64,000 nt of DNA from Phycisphaerales bacterium (GTDB lineage Bacteria; Planctomycetota; Phycisphaerae; Phycisphaerales; SM1A02). The number at the start of each line of letters is the position of its first letter. The stretch's first letter is position 1. Below the pieces are notes generated by a model, which worked only from the letters and a program-made list of their open reading frames with translations, had not been told where the DNA came from and searched no databases. Of this stretch, positions 26,172-35,294 are shown piece after piece. The position numbers and the translations under genes were made by a program. The DNA lies in NCBI GenBank assembly GCA_029242715.1, contig JAQWTL010000007.1:62001-126000 (forward strand). Direction: 5' to 3'.

Positions 26172-26677
26172 TGCCCTGGAGCATCCAGTTTCCTGTTCTG
26201 GCTACAGCTGCGCTGATCTGCGCAGCTGGCTGCCAATCGACATCCCGAACTGAATCCCTCGAAGATCGCTCACCGGGTCTGCGTGTCGCCAAGCCGGCGC
26301 AGGCATGGCCAGATGACATCATGGAAGGCACATGGGAAGGTGAAGCCTGGCGGATCAACTCCCGAGGGGCCAGCCATATCCTTGACCGCCTGGAAATCAC
26401 CAGCGAATCCAACGGCCTCCTGAAGGTCAAGCGGACCTGGAAGACCCTTGAGGGTGCTGGCGGTCACAAGGGCCGTACCCCGGTCATGAGCGACGAAGAA
26501 GATCTTGTTGGTGTCTTCGACCCCTCCTCCGGGCATTTCCGCCTGGTCGAAATGGATGAGCCAGGCACTATTGATGGCTGGCTTGTCGATCGAAACACCA
26601 TCGATTTCTTCAGCACTCAGCCTGGAAGACAACCCTCGACCTCCCATGAGCAGCTCACGCGAAAAACCAGCCCGTGA
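26171..26677 (+). CDS. Lipoprotein of unknown function coupled to atpA
   Basis: A 168-residue protein starting [21 protein letters not shown], with a signal peptide and lipobox CAAG-Cys at about residues 18-21. The ATG overlaps the atpA stop (TGATG). The mature part opens with a Trp-rich segment (DIMEGTWEGEAWRIN) and beta strands (LKVKRTWKTLEG, FRLVEMDEPGTIDGW), reminiscent of a lipocalin-like or DUF-type barrel, but no family is recognised. The end (RQPSTSHEQLTRK) is polar. It occupies the place of atpG, and any functional link to ATP synthase is speculative. Confidence 0.78.
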   Translation: MPWSIQFPVLATAALICAAGCQSTSRTESLEDRSPGLRVAKPAQAWPDDIMEGTWEGEAWRINSRGASHILDRLEITSESNGLLKVKRTWKTLEGAGGHKGRTPVMSDEEDLVGVFDPSSGHFRLVEMDEPGTIDGWLVDRNTIDFFSTQPGRQPSTSHEQLTRKTSP

Positions 26678-26772
26678 CCGCCCCCTTTTCCTACCCTGTG
26701 ACGAGTCGAGCCCATGCTTGACCGCGTTCTCATTCCCGAGTCACACTCTCACGAGCCGATGAAGATTCCCAC

Positions 26773-27801
26773 ATGACCACGTCCCGAGAAAACATGCTCC
26801 ATATCGCCCTCGAAGCCGTTGCTGCGGCGTGTGCTGTAACACGTTCCGCCCAGCAAGCCCGAGAGGCCTTTGGCAGCCTCACAAAGGACGATCGCAGCCC
26901 GGTCACGGTGGCTGACTATGCCGCCCAGGCGATTGTGGCAATGACCCTGAAGGAACGCCTCCAGAATCCCGCTGAATGCGCTCTGGTGGGTGAAGAGGAC
27001 AGTGGAGACTTGACCAAGGATGATGCCAAGTTGACCCGAGAGGGCGTTGTGAGGCTCGTCAGGACCTTCCGACAGGGTGTCGAGGAAGAGGAGGTTCTGG
27101 AGGCCATCGACTCTGGTGCCGATCAGGGCACAGGAGAGGCGTACTGGACGCTCGATCCGGTCGATGGCACCAAGGGATTCCTCCGAGGCCAGCAGTTCGC
27201 CGTAGCCCTGGCCCGTGTCGAACAGGGCAAGGTCCGTCTGGGTGTGATGGGATGCCCAGGCCTTCCGGTCGATCAGGCCACGACAACGGATGTGCCTGAT
27301 CCCGGTGGTGTCATCTATGCCGCCGTCGAAGGACAGGGTGCTTGGGAATATGCAGATTGTGATCCCAATGTGGACCCGATGCGGATCTCATGCGACATCT
27401 GGTCGGCTGATCGACCACTTCGCTACTGCGGTTCGGTGGAGAAGGCGCACGGCAGTGTTTCTGATGCCGGCCGGCTCATCGAATCCCTCGGAGGCGGAAC
27501 ACGAGTCGCAGTGGACAGCCAATGCAAGTATGCAATCGTCGCACGAGGACAAGCAGACGCCTACTTGCGCATGCCGAAGAATGCGGAATACGTGGAAAAG
27601 ATCTGGGACCATGGAGCGGGTTCAATCATCGCAACTGAATCCGGAGCCAAGGTGTCCGACATTCATGGGCGGCCACTGGACTTCGGACATGGTCGTGTTC
27701 TCAAGGCCAACTCTGGTGTCATCGTGGCAGTTCCTGGACTCCACGAAAAACTGATAGACGGTATTCGTGAACTTGGCCTGGGCCCGGCACCCTCGGCGTA
27801 A
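26773..27801 (+). CDS. 3'(2'),5'-bisphosphate nucleotidase (HAL2/CysQ type)
   Basis: A 342-residue member of the inositol monophosphatase superfamily. Metal-site motifs: VGEEDS (about residue 75), DPVDGTKGFLRG (about 127) and KIWDHGAGSIIATESG near the end. The GTKGFLRG variant and the insert between the first two motifs indicate the HAL2/PAP phosphatase group, which removes the 3' phosphate of PAP formed in sulphate assimilation. An inositol-1-phosphatase activity cannot be excluded. No signal peptide. It lies 95 bases after the lipoprotein gene; the gap has no gene. Confidence 0.88.
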   Translation: MTTSRENMLHIALEAVAAACAVTRSAQQAREAFGSLTKDDRSPVTVADYAAQAIVAMTLKERLQNPAECALVGEEDSGDLTKDDAKLTREGVVRLVRTFRQGVEEEEVLEAIDSGADQGTGEAYWTLDPVDGTKGFLRGQQFAVALARVEQGKVRLGVMGCPGLPVDQATTTDVPDPGGVIYAAVEGQGAWEYADCDPNVDPMRISCDIWSADRPLRYCGSVEKAHGSVSDAGRLIESLGGGTRVAVDSQCKYAIVARGQADAYLRMPKNAEYVEKIWDHGAGSIIATESGAKVSDIHGRPLDFGHGRVLKANSGVIVAVPGLHEKLIDGIRELGLGPAPSA

Positions 27802-27817
27802 TTCTGGCAGGCAGATC

Positions 27818-29647
27818 ATGGGATTTGACGCGTGGTTTACTCTGGCAACGATCGGCCTGGTGATGGCTGCGCTTGTCAGCAACCGAATGCAGGTGGACAC
27901 CGCCATGCTTGGCGGACTCATCCTGCTCATGGTCTTCAATATCATTGAATTCGAACAGGCCGCTTCAGGCTTTGCCTCGACAGCCGTCCTGATGATTGGC
28001 GGACTCTTCGTGGTTGCCGCCGGTCTCGAGGAAACCGGTGCGTTATCCCTGTTTTCTGATCGGATCCTGGGAAGACCCCGGACTATCGCACAGGCTAATC
28101 TGCGACTGTTGCCGCCGGTCGCCCTGTGTTCCGGCTTTCTCAACAACACCCCCATCGTCGCCATGTGCCTTCCAGTCGTGCGTGACTGGGCCAGGCGACA
28201 ACAACTCAGCACCTCCCACCTGCTCATGCCCCTGAGTTTCGCGGCAATCCTCGGTGGCAAATTGACGCTGATCGGAACGGCTTCCAATGTCGTGGTCATG
28301 GAGGAGTTCACGACCTGGCTGGATAATGACCACCCCTGGCTGGAACAAATCGGTTTCACCGAAATGCCTGGTTGGCTTGAGTTCTTCGGAATCGGCGCCA
28401 TAGGGTTGCCAACTGCCATCCTTGGTATTGGGCTGATGATGCTGATCACCACAAAGGTCCTCCCAGCACGCAAGCCTGCAATCAATGACGCATCCGATGG
28501 GCGTGAATACCAAGTAGAACTGGTCATTCAGCCTGGCTCTCCTGTCGTTGGGCAGACCATTGAGCAAGCGGGCCTTCGCCAGCTTCCTGATCTCTTCCTG
28601 AGTCAGATTGAACGCGGTGAAACTCTGCTTGCAGCGGTCTCTCCAGATGAAATACTTCATGCCGGAGATCGACTTGCCTTTGTCGGCGCACTGAATTCAG
28701 TACTGGATCTCCGCCGTCGCATTCGCGGACTCGAAACGCCGGATGACCAGGCAACCAAACTTCCCGTGTCACGAACGACTCGCCGGCTGGTGGAAGCAGT
28801 CGTTTCCTCTGCTTCACCCCTGGTTGGGCAATCCATTCGTGAAGCACGATTCCGTACGGCCTATGAAGCCGTTGTGATCGCCGTCAATCGGCAAGGCCAA
28901 CGGATCGATGGCAAGATCGGTGACATCATTCTGAAGGCCGGTGATGTCCTCCTCCTCGAGACTCATCACGCCTTTGCAGATCACTGGCGAAACCGCCAGG
29001 ATTTCTACCTGGTATCCAACGTCGACCACAGTCGTCCAACGAGGCATGAAAAAGCTTGGTTGTCATTGCTGATCATGCTGGCCCTTGTATTCCTTCTGAT
29101 CTTCAAGCCCTTTGGGCTGACCGCTGTGCCAGCCGTCTGGTTATGTGCGCTGTTAATGGTTTTGACACGATGCGTCACTGGAACTGTTGCCCGCAGGTCC
29201 ATCAACTGGCAGGTGCTCCTGGCCATTGCAGCAGCAATCGGAATCGGAAAGGCCATGGAAATTAGCGGTGCCGCTGAGGGCATCACGCAATCACTTATCA
29301 CCATCGCACATGGTCTTGACTTCGGACTGACCGGCATGTTGATCGTGCTCTTCGTACTTGCTTCAATCGTGGCCCAGCTTGTCACTCCATTCGGTGCAGG
29401 CGTTCTCATGTTCCCGATAGCCATGGGTATGGCTCAGCACTTCACGGTCAGCCCCCTGCCATTCGTGTTCACATTGATGATGAGTGTGGGGACGAGTTTC
29501 ATGACACCAGTCGGCTACACGACCAATCTCATGGTCTATGGTCCGGGCGGGTACCGTTTCATGGACTACATGCGACTGGGCCTTCCACTTGCCGTGCTGG
29601 CCGGCATCATCACCGTCGTGCTGACTCCATTGTTCTTCCCCTTCTAA
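27818..29647 (+). CDS. SLC13/DASS-family transporter with two RCK-C domains
   Basis: A 609-residue inner-membrane transporter. N-terminal helices contain LNNTPIVAMCLPVVRDWARR and LIGTASNVVVMEEF; the C-terminal half repeats this with TPVGYTTNLMV, the SNT-type motifs that bind sodium and the anion. Between the halves are two TrkA-C (RCK-C) domains (VELVIQPGSPVVGQTIEQAG; LVEAVVSSASPLVGQSIREA), as in the CitT-like subgroup often linked to sulphate or other anions. The ATG at 27818 is preferred; the frame is open back to 27767 inside the previous gene. A sulphate link would fit the PAP phosphatase beside it, but that is only inference. Confidence 0.88.
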   Translation: MGFDAWFTLATIGLVMAALVSNRMQVDTAMLGGLILLMVFNIIEFEQAASGFASTAVLMIGGLFVVAAGLEETGALSLFSDRILGRPRTIAQANLRLLPPVALCSGFLNNTPIVAMCLPVVRDWARRQQLSTSHLLMPLSFAAILGGKLTLIGTASNVVVMEEFTTWLDNDHPWLEQIGFTEMPGWLEFFGIGAIGLPTAILGIGLMMLITTKVLPARKPAINDASDGREYQVELVIQPGSPVVGQTIEQAGLRQLPDLFLSQIERGETLLAAVSPDEILHAGDRLAFVGALNSVLDLRRRIRGLETPDDQATKLPVSRTTRRLVEAVVSSASPLVGQSIREARFRTAYEAVVIAVNRQGQRIDGKIGDIILKAGDVLLLETHHAFADHWRNRQDFYLVSNVDHSRPTRHEKAWLSLLIMLALVFLLIFKPFGLTAVPAVWLCALLMVLTRCVTGTVARRSINWQVLLAIAAAIGIGKAMEISGAAEGITQSLITIAHGLDFGLTGMLIVLFVLASIVAQLVTPFGAGVLMFPIAMGMAQHFTVSPLPFVFTLMMSVGTSFMTPVGYTTNLMVYGPGGYRFMDYMRLGLPLAVLAGIITVVLTPLFFPF

Positions 29648-29662
29648 CGGACCTGGATAGCC

Positions 29663-30619
29663 ATGACCCGGCGCACCATCATCTCGATGCTGTTTCATAT
29701 CGCTGGATCACTGTTCCTGTTGTCAGCTGTGATTCTTCTTGTTGGCTGGATCATTGGTGTCATCTTCAGCGACCAGTGGACATGGACACAATGGCTCTCG
29801 TGGATACCGGAACTGATTCTTGTTCCTGCAGGCCTGTGCTGGTTGGCAGGAATATCGCTGGTTCAACGGTGGAGACGGCACTGGCAACCCGCCGTCCTCA
29901 TGCTCGTGCTTGGGCCAGCCCTGTTCCTGTTCATGAATTGGAAACCATCTGGACCCACAGACATTGGATCGCCCGAGGGCATCACGATTACCCAATGGAC
30001 TCTGGGAACGATCCTGGAAAATGAAGATGAGTTTGCAAGACCATTGATTGAAATCAATTCCGATATCAGCATTCTGGAAGGCGGCCGTCGCGTGAGGTGG
30101 TCAAAGCCGATCAAGGAGTGGCTTGGTTCGGATCACACCCCATTGTCTACCGGCATCTTCAGCATCTTCACTCAGCTACCAGTCGACACACTTCGTTCGA
30201 TCATCTGGGCCGAAGGCATTTATGCCGCCAAGTTTGTAGTGTCAGGGCCCGGCTTCGAAACAACACCTCTGAAGATTCTCTTGATCGATCTTCCATCTGA
30301 TCCGAACAGAAGCCGATGGGACATTGCCATACGGCTCAAGGAACTGCTTGCCAAGGTGTCGATGGAAGACGTCGATCTCATCATTGGTGATTTCAACATG
30401 CCATCAAACAGTGCGGCACTCGCCTCTCTGTTCCCTGGATACAAGGATGCGTGGGCGATTTCAGGAAATGGATGGGGCCCGACCTTTCCCAGAGAGTGGC
30501 CAATCGCACGACTCGATCATGTCCTGGTCGGGCCGACTGTCGAAGTAACGTCCATTCGAACAATCAATCCCGGCCTGGGACGACATAGCCTGCAAATCAT
30601 CCAAGTGGCTGGCAGGTAA
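29663..30619 (+). CDS. Membrane-anchored endonuclease/exonuclease/phosphatase-family protein
   Basis: A 318-residue protein with three N-terminal helices (SLFLLSAVILLVGWIIGVIF, ELILVPAGLCWLAGISL, LMLVLGPALFLFMN) and a C-terminal EEP domain. Visible EEP motifs are IIGDFNMPSNS and ARLDHVLVG. The final SDH motif is replaced by GRHSLQ, which keeps His but not the Asp, and the early Asn/Glu pair is weak (ISILEGGRRV). Catalysis may therefore be reduced or altered. Relatives are phosphatases or nucleases at the cell envelope. It starts 15 bases after the transporter gene. Confidence 0.78.
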   Translation: MTRRTIISMLFHIAGSLFLLSAVILLVGWIIGVIFSDQWTWTQWLSWIPELILVPAGLCWLAGISLVQRWRRHWQPAVLMLVLGPALFLFMNWKPSGPTDIGSPEGITITQWTLGTILENEDEFARPLIEINSDISILEGGRRVRWSKPIKEWLGSDHTPLSTGIFSIFTQLPVDTLRSIIWAEGIYAAKFVVSGPGFETTPLKILLIDLPSDPNRSRWDIAIRLKELLAKVSMEDVDLIIGDFNMPSNSAALASLFPGYKDAWAISGNGWGPTFPREWPIARLDHVLVGPTVEVTSIRTINPGLGRHSLQIIQVAGR

Positions 30620-30691
30620 GGTCGCCCATGCAGTTGATGCAACACCAGGACTGGATGAGTCCTTACTACAAACCTTGAATTGATTGGTTCA

Positions 30692-31537
30692 TCAGTGGGG
30701 CCTGAAGATGTCCCACATGGCCTGGATGACCTGGCCACCACTACCGATGGTGTCCTGCCCGTCAGGGGGAAGCACATTGGTCAACTGCCAGTCTTCCAGC
30801 CAATCGACTGACAAGTCCATGTGAAGCACATTGATGCCGCCCTCGAAATTGAGGTCACTGGATCGTCGCATGCCATCAGCCAGGAGGATGGATGAATACC
30901 CATCCGTAAACAGTCGTTCTCGCCACTGAGAGGGATTCATGTTCGGATCCCAATACTTGTGGCCGGCATAGTGGTAATTCGTGTAGATCGTCCGGCCGGG
31001 ATTGATGTCCTCGTTGCCGAATCTCATGGACAGGACCTGATTGAGGTCATGCCAGTTCTTCTCATACTCATCCCAACTGTGGGCGCCGATGTGTCCCGGG
31101 GAGTACATCACAGAAGGCTCGCGTAGAAGCTGGTGCTGGTAGAGGCGACCAAGGCCATCGAATCCTCTGCTGAGCCACCGTGCATGCTTCCGGTTGGGAT
31201 CGAAGAGATCCAGTTGCTCGGGGGTCCAAGCCCGCATCAACTCACCAAGATCCAGAGGAGATCTCTCAAGCGCAGCACTGGCTGGCAAGTCACCCTTCTG
31301 GCTATCCGCGAATAGTGAAATGGCCTGCCCGATATTCCGCTGATTGGATTTGCTGATCACGCGATTGGCTGCATCACGAACACTGGCCAACGTCGGCAGA
31401 AGCAGACCCGTCAGCAATGTGACGACAGACATGACTACGAGTAGTTCGAGGAGGCTGTAACCACGCCTTGGCAACCTTTTGGGTTGCTTGCATTCCTTCT
31501 CAGGAATGAAAGTCGCAGTTACCAGCGATCTAGGCAC
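30692..31537 (-). CDS. Type IV pilin-like / pseudopilin protein
   Basis: A 281-residue protein with a prepilin-type signal: a basic leader (KQPKRLPRRG) followed by YSLLELLVVMSVVTLLTGLL with the conserved Glu. The periplasmic domain is of the planctomycete type, and INVLHMDLSVDWL near residue 240 corresponds to the DGSV end motif, with Gly replaced. The GTG at 31537 is chosen because AGGAGGG lies 8 bases upstream; the frame continues upstream without a better site. No other secretion gene is adjacent. The 72-base gap to the convergent EEP gene has a small hairpin at 30647-30663 and nothing else. Confidence 0.82.
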   Translation of the reverse strand: MPRSLVTATFIPEKECKQPKRLPRRGYSLLELLVVMSVVTLLTGLLLPTLASVRDAANRVISKSNQRNIGQAISLFADSQKGDLPASAALERSPLDLGELMRAWTPEQLDLFDPNRKHARWLSRGFDGLGRLYQHQLLREPSVMYSPGHIGAHSWDEYEKNWHDLNQVLSMRFGNEDINPGRTIYTNYHYAGHKYWDPNMNPSQWRERLFTDGYSSILLADGMRRSSDLNFEGGINVLHMDLSVDWLEDWQLTNVLPPDGQDTIGSGGQVIQAMWDIFRPH

Positions 31538-31839
31538 GCTGACAGCCCTCCTGATGTTCCCGAAAGCGGTGGTAACACACACTCTCGAAATCGTCGGTGG
31601 CCAAGAAAAAAGGCCCCATCCGCAAATCCACATTACACAATCCTGACCGGAATCCTCCTTTTTGCTGCCCGGAATTCAGGGGAAAATCGACCGTCTGGCC
31701 CTCTTGTGCCCTCAAACCGCCAAAAACGAGGTCATGATATGAAGAAGACCGTCATATCTTCTGGGAACCGGTACCCCAGATCTTGCGGATTGAACCCATA
31801 GATGGGGGTTCGAGCTTGGACCATTTGGAGTCACATCTA
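31538..31839. other. Divergent intergenic region between pseudopilin and sigma genes
   Basis: These 302 bases hold no convincing gene. A 20-codon ATG frame at 31739-31801 exists but has no support. An inverted repeat TCTGGG ... CCCAGA at 31760-31780 lies 60 bases before the sigma start and could be an operator or leader hairpin. I found no promoter that I would defend, although the ECF gene's promoter is expected here. Confidence 0.4.
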
Positions 31840-32385
31840 ATGCAACGAATCGCCGCGGGTGAGGAATCCGCAGTGGCTGAGTTGTACGACCGTTTCGGGG
31901 GGCTTGTCTTTCGCGTCGCTCGGCAGCTGCTGCCTACACAGCCTGAGGCTGAGGACGCTGTACAGGAGATCTTTGTCCGCCTTTGGCAAACCGCTGAACG
32001 ATTTGATCCACAGAGAGCCAAGCTCATCACCTGGGTCATGTTGATTGCACGAAGGCATTTGATTGACCAGTTACGGCGTAAATCCGTAAGACCCAAGTCA
32101 ACCAGCATGGAACAAGACGCACTGCAATCTATTCCTCAGGGGCAACAAGGAGCGCCTGAGTATCAACATGAACAAGCTACGGCCTTGCAACGCTGCCTGG
32201 CCGACCTGCCCGAACTACAAAGAGTTGTTATTGAACGCTCTTATCTTCAAGGATTCACGCTCAGAGAAGTCAGTCGACAACTTGATGCCCCGCTTGGAAC
32301 TGTAAAATCGGCGCTCAGCCGTGGTCTCCAGAAACTGAGAGATCGCTCAATGACCGTCGAATTCCAAGAATGGGCAGCTTCCTGA
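31840..32385 (+). CDS. ECF-type RNA polymerase sigma factor (SigK-like)
   Basis: A 181-residue sigma-70 family protein. Region 2 is AVAELYDRFGGLVFRVARQL ... AEDAVQEIFVRLWQ ... LITWVMLIARRHLIDQLRRK. Region 4 is LPELQRVVIERSYLQGFTLR ... LGTVKSALSRGLQKLRD. The wording resembles SigK/SigL-type ECF factors that pair with RskA-like anti-sigma proteins, and such a gene follows. The ATG at 31840 has GGAG 9 bases upstream; in-frame TTG codons at 31816 and 31783 are possible starts. Confidence 0.92.
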   Translation: MQRIAAGEESAVAELYDRFGGLVFRVARQLLPTQPEAEDAVQEIFVRLWQTAERFDPQRAKLITWVMLIARRHLIDQLRRKSVRPKSTSMEQDALQSIPQGQQGAPEYQHEQATALQRCLADLPELQRVVIERSYLQGFTLREVSRQLDAPLGTVKSALSRGLQKLRDRSMTVEFQEWAAS

Positions 32386-32417
32386 CCGACTTCATTCAAG
32401 GATTGATTACTTTCGCC

Positions 32418-33251
32418 ATGACACTTTCAAAACCAATCTCAATTCCGGAACTCGTTGAAATGGCCTCTCTGGACGCCTTCGGCCTGCTTGACGCCGAGGA
32501 CGCTCTCGACTTCGAAGATGCCTTCCTCGCAGTACCTGACCGCGTTCGAGTTTCCATTCGTAATCTTCAGGCGGAACTGGTCTCGGATGAACGGCTCATC
32601 GGAAGTGATGAACCAGACGAGTCCCTCAGGGCCAAGGTCCTTGAAAGAGTCTCCGTAGCCATGGCTGAGCGTGACGATACGCTGCAACCCCTGGCTCAGA
32701 TTGGCCCGGGCATGAACCTGAAGAACCAGACGATCGATCGAAATGCCTTCAGCCAGTCTCTCTGGACCTGGCGTGCAGTCGCCCTTGTCCTTCTGGGCGT
32801 CTCCATTACCCTCGCGGTATTTGGGATCGTGGCAGATCGGAATCACCGAGAACTCATCCAGGCCATCAACAGCCGGCAGGCTGAGTTCATTCTCAACCAG
32901 GCTCCTGGCATGAGTGCACAGATCGCCTGGCCTACGGATAACGGCGAATACATGGTGGCCTCCCTGGTCGACCCAGTCACCAATAAGGGCCGTGTACGAA
33001 TCTTTGCCAACCCCGATGGCACCAACCCTCGGGTCGCTTTCGACCTGGACCGGCAGATTCAACCTCTCACGATCTATGCGATCGATGAAAGTGGTGAGTT
33101 CGGCGAACCCGGCAAAGCATACGTCGTCGCCCAGATTGATCCCAATCAAACGTCCGCTGATGTTGACCCGGGTTTCAACCCTGACTGGATCGGAAAAACG
33201 CGACTGATTGCACGGGACAGCATGGGACGCGATGTCCTCATCCAGGTCTGA
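32418..33251 (+). CDS. RskA-like anti-sigma factor
   Basis: A 277-residue membrane protein. The first 100 residues contain the anti-sigma-K zinc-free helical domain pattern (LVEMASLDAFGLLDAEDALD, FEDAFLAVPDRV). One transmembrane helix (AVALVLLGVSITLAVFGIVA) is followed by a periplasmic RskA-type beta domain (MVASLVDPVTNKGRVRIFAN ... LTIYAIDESGEFG ... YVVAQIDP). It should sequester the preceding sigma factor at the membrane until signalled. The ATG at 32418 fits the family N-terminus; an ATG at 32370 would overlap the sigma gene by 16 bases. A strong terminator lies downstream. Confidence 0.85.
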   Translation: MTLSKPISIPELVEMASLDAFGLLDAEDALDFEDAFLAVPDRVRVSIRNLQAELVSDERLIGSDEPDESLRAKVLERVSVAMAERDDTLQPLAQIGPGMNLKNQTIDRNAFSQSLWTWRAVALVLLGVSITLAVFGIVADRNHRELIQAINSRQAEFILNQAPGMSAQIAWPTDNGEYMVASLVDPVTNKGRVRIFANPDGTNPRVAFDLDRQIQPLTIYAIDESGEFGEPGKAYVVAQIDPNQTSADVDPGFNPDWIGKTRLIARDSMGRDVLIQV

Positions 33252-33277
33252 CTCCTTCACATCTTCAATCACATGAG

Positions 33278-33303
33278 ACCGCACGCCTTGGCGTGCGGTT
33301 TTT
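33278..33303 (+). terminator. Rho-independent terminator after the anti-sigma gene
   Basis: ACCGCACGCC-TT-GGCGTGCGGT forms a perfect 10-bp stem (33278-33299) followed by TTTTT. It lies 27 bases after the anti-sigma stop and before the convergent ABC-F gene. The T-run is on the plus strand. Confidence 0.9.
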
Positions 33304-33312
33304 CATTGGTGA

Positions 33313-35250
33313 TCAGGTGGATGTGTCCGCACGTCTCTGCCATTCCTCCTCCAGAGGAAGAATGGCTGACTCTACTTCCTGCCGTTCCATGGACAGTTTC
33401 TTGACGCGGTCGCCATCCGTGTACACCTCGGGAAGACCAAGCTGATTGTCAATCTCGGAACGCTTGTTCTCTAGTTGTTCGATCTTCTCTTCGAGCTTGC
33501 GCAGGCTCAACCTGGCCAGGGGATTCTCTGCTGCCGGCTTGGCCTGGGGGCGTGTCGCCCGCACAGGCTTCACTGTCTTGGCCTCTGAAGTCCGTTCCTT
33601 TGCAGCAGATTCCTCACGTTTTCTGATACGCAGCCAGTCAGACAACCTGCCTTCATGAACACGAGCCCCACCCTTGCCATCCAGCACGACGAGACGGTCG
33701 CAGGTTGCCTCCAGCAATGCTCTGTCATGGCTGATCAGGATCAAGGTGCCCTTCCATGGTCCTGTACGACCCAGGGCTTCCTCGACCTGCTCCGCTGAAG
33801 GGAGATCCAGGTGATTGGTGGGTTCATCCAGAACCAGAACGTTGTGCCCACCACCAACCAGCGAAGCCAGAACCAGTCGGGATCGCTCTCCACCTGAGAG
33901 CGTGTGAATGACTTGCTCCTGAACCTTGCCACTGAACAGGAACGCTCCTGCCAGATCCCGCGACTCCTGCTCGGAAGCCTGGCCGCTCTCACGCTCCTTT
34001 GCCAGACTGTCACGGAGCCATTGCCAGACCTCAAGATCCGGATCAAGGTGCTCCTGCTCCTGCCGATACCAACCAATCTTCAAACGTGTCCCCGTTTGAA
34101 CATCGCCCTCTTTTGGAGAAAGTTCTCCGAGCAAGCATCGCACCAGTGTCGTCTTGCCACTTCCATTTGGCCCGAGGATCCCAATGCGTTCACCCCGCTG
34201 AATCGTCAGGCTCAGACCAATCATGACGATCAGATCATCCCAGGCGGTTGTTACTTCCTGAGCGTTGAGAACGATGTCCCCGCTGCGTGGTGGTTCAGGC
34301 AATGAGAGATCTGCAACCTGGACAGCACGGAGCGGCTCATCCATGTCTTCACGAAAACGCTCCAGGCGAGATTCCCGACCACGGGCCTGCTTGGCGCGCT
34401 GTCCGGCCTTGTACCGCCGAATGAAAGCCTCTTCTCGGCGCACATGATCCTGCTGCCGTTTGAACGTGCGTTCCCTCGTGACTTCAAGTTCCTTTCGCTG
34501 GACCTTGTAGGCGGTGTAGTTGCCCGGGTACTCGAGAATCCGACCATGATCGAGTTCCAGTATCCGGTTCACCACGCGGTCAAGCATCCAACGGTCATGG
34601 CTTACGACGATGACTCCACCGGGAAACGTTTCGGCGAGAAAGGTCTCAAGCCACTGCCGCCCCTCCATGTCCAGATGGTTGGTCGGTTCATCCAGCAAAA
34701 GAAGATCGGGAGTCTCCAGTAGCAGACGCGCCAAGGCCAGGCGTGACTTCTGGCCTCCAGAAAGCGTGCTGGCCTCTTGGGCAAACTCCTCTTCCTTGAA
34801 CCCAAGACCATGCAACGTCGCTTCGACACGATGACCAACTTCCCAGCCACCTGCCGCTTCCAACTTGGATTCCAATTCTGATTGCTGTTGGAGCAAGGCA
34901 TCAAGGGCCTCTGCACTGGCCTCGGCCATCAACTCATAGATTTTCTCGAGTTCAGTTCGAATGGCGTCCAGGACCGCAAATGCCCCTGCGGCGACATCTC
35001 GGACACTTTGCCCTGGCTCAAACACCGGATGCTGAGGGAGCATTCCCACACGAATTCCCCGCTGGGTATCCAGCCGCCCCTCATCAGCAACGATCTCACC
35101 CGCAAGCAGCCTCAGAAGGGTCGTCTTTCCGCAACCATTACGTCCAATGAGACCGATCTTCTCACCGGGCTCAATGCCAAATGAGGCCCCTGAGAGGATT
35201 TCTCTGGTGCCAATTCGGTGAATCAGGTTGGAAGCGGCCAGCAGTGCCAT
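33313..35250 (-). CDS. uup: ABC-F family ATPase, Uup-like
   Basis: A 645-residue soluble protein with two ABC domains: Walker A GRNGCGKTTL and GPNGSGKTTL, signatures LSGGQKSRLALARLL and LSGGERSRLVLASLV, Walker B LLLLDEPTNHLDM and VLVLDEPTNHLDL. The inter-domain linker (about residues 240-310, Arg/Lys/Glu-rich) is the ABC-F hallmark that reaches the ribosomal exit or peptidyl centre. The C-terminal coiled coil (LRKLEEKIEQLENKRSEIDN) is as in Uup, which also binds DNA. No transmembrane helices. Translation quality control or DNA repair roles are known for relatives. It is divergent from the HIT gene. Confidence 0.9.
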   Translation of the reverse strand: MALLAASNLIHRIGTREILSGASFGIEPGEKIGLIGRNGCGKTTLLRLLAGEIVADEGRLDTQRGIRVGMLPQHPVFEPGQSVRDVAAGAFAVLDAIRTELEKIYELMAEASAEALDALLQQQSELESKLEAAGGWEVGHRVEATLHGLGFKEEEFAQEASTLSGGQKSRLALARLLLETPDLLLLDEPTNHLDMEGRQWLETFLAETFPGGVIVVSHDRWMLDRVVNRILELDHGRILEYPGNYTAYKVQRKELEVTRERTFKRQQDHVRREEAFIRRYKAGQRAKQARGRESRLERFREDMDEPLRAVQVADLSLPEPPRSGDIVLNAQEVTTAWDDLIVMIGLSLTIQRGERIGILGPNGSGKTTLVRCLLGELSPKEGDVQTGTRLKIGWYRQEQEHLDPDLEVWQWLRDSLAKERESGQASEQESRDLAGAFLFSGKVQEQVIHTLSGGERSRLVLASLVGGGHNVLVLDEPTNHLDLPSAEQVEEALGRTGPWKGTLILISHDRALLEATCDRLVVLDGKGGARVHEGRLSDWLRIRKREESAAKERTSEAKTVKPVRATRPQAKPAAENPLARLSLRKLEEKIEQLENKRSEIDNQLGLPEVYTDGDRVKKLSMERQEVESAILPLEEEWQRRADTST

Positions 35251-35294
35251 GGGTTGTCAGTTTATGGTGCTCATTGTCCATGGAGTGATTGAAC

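Noticed and set aside
31739-31801. A 20-codon leader-like frame before the second sigma gene
   Set aside because: No repeated regulatory codons or attenuator structure support it as a leader peptide.
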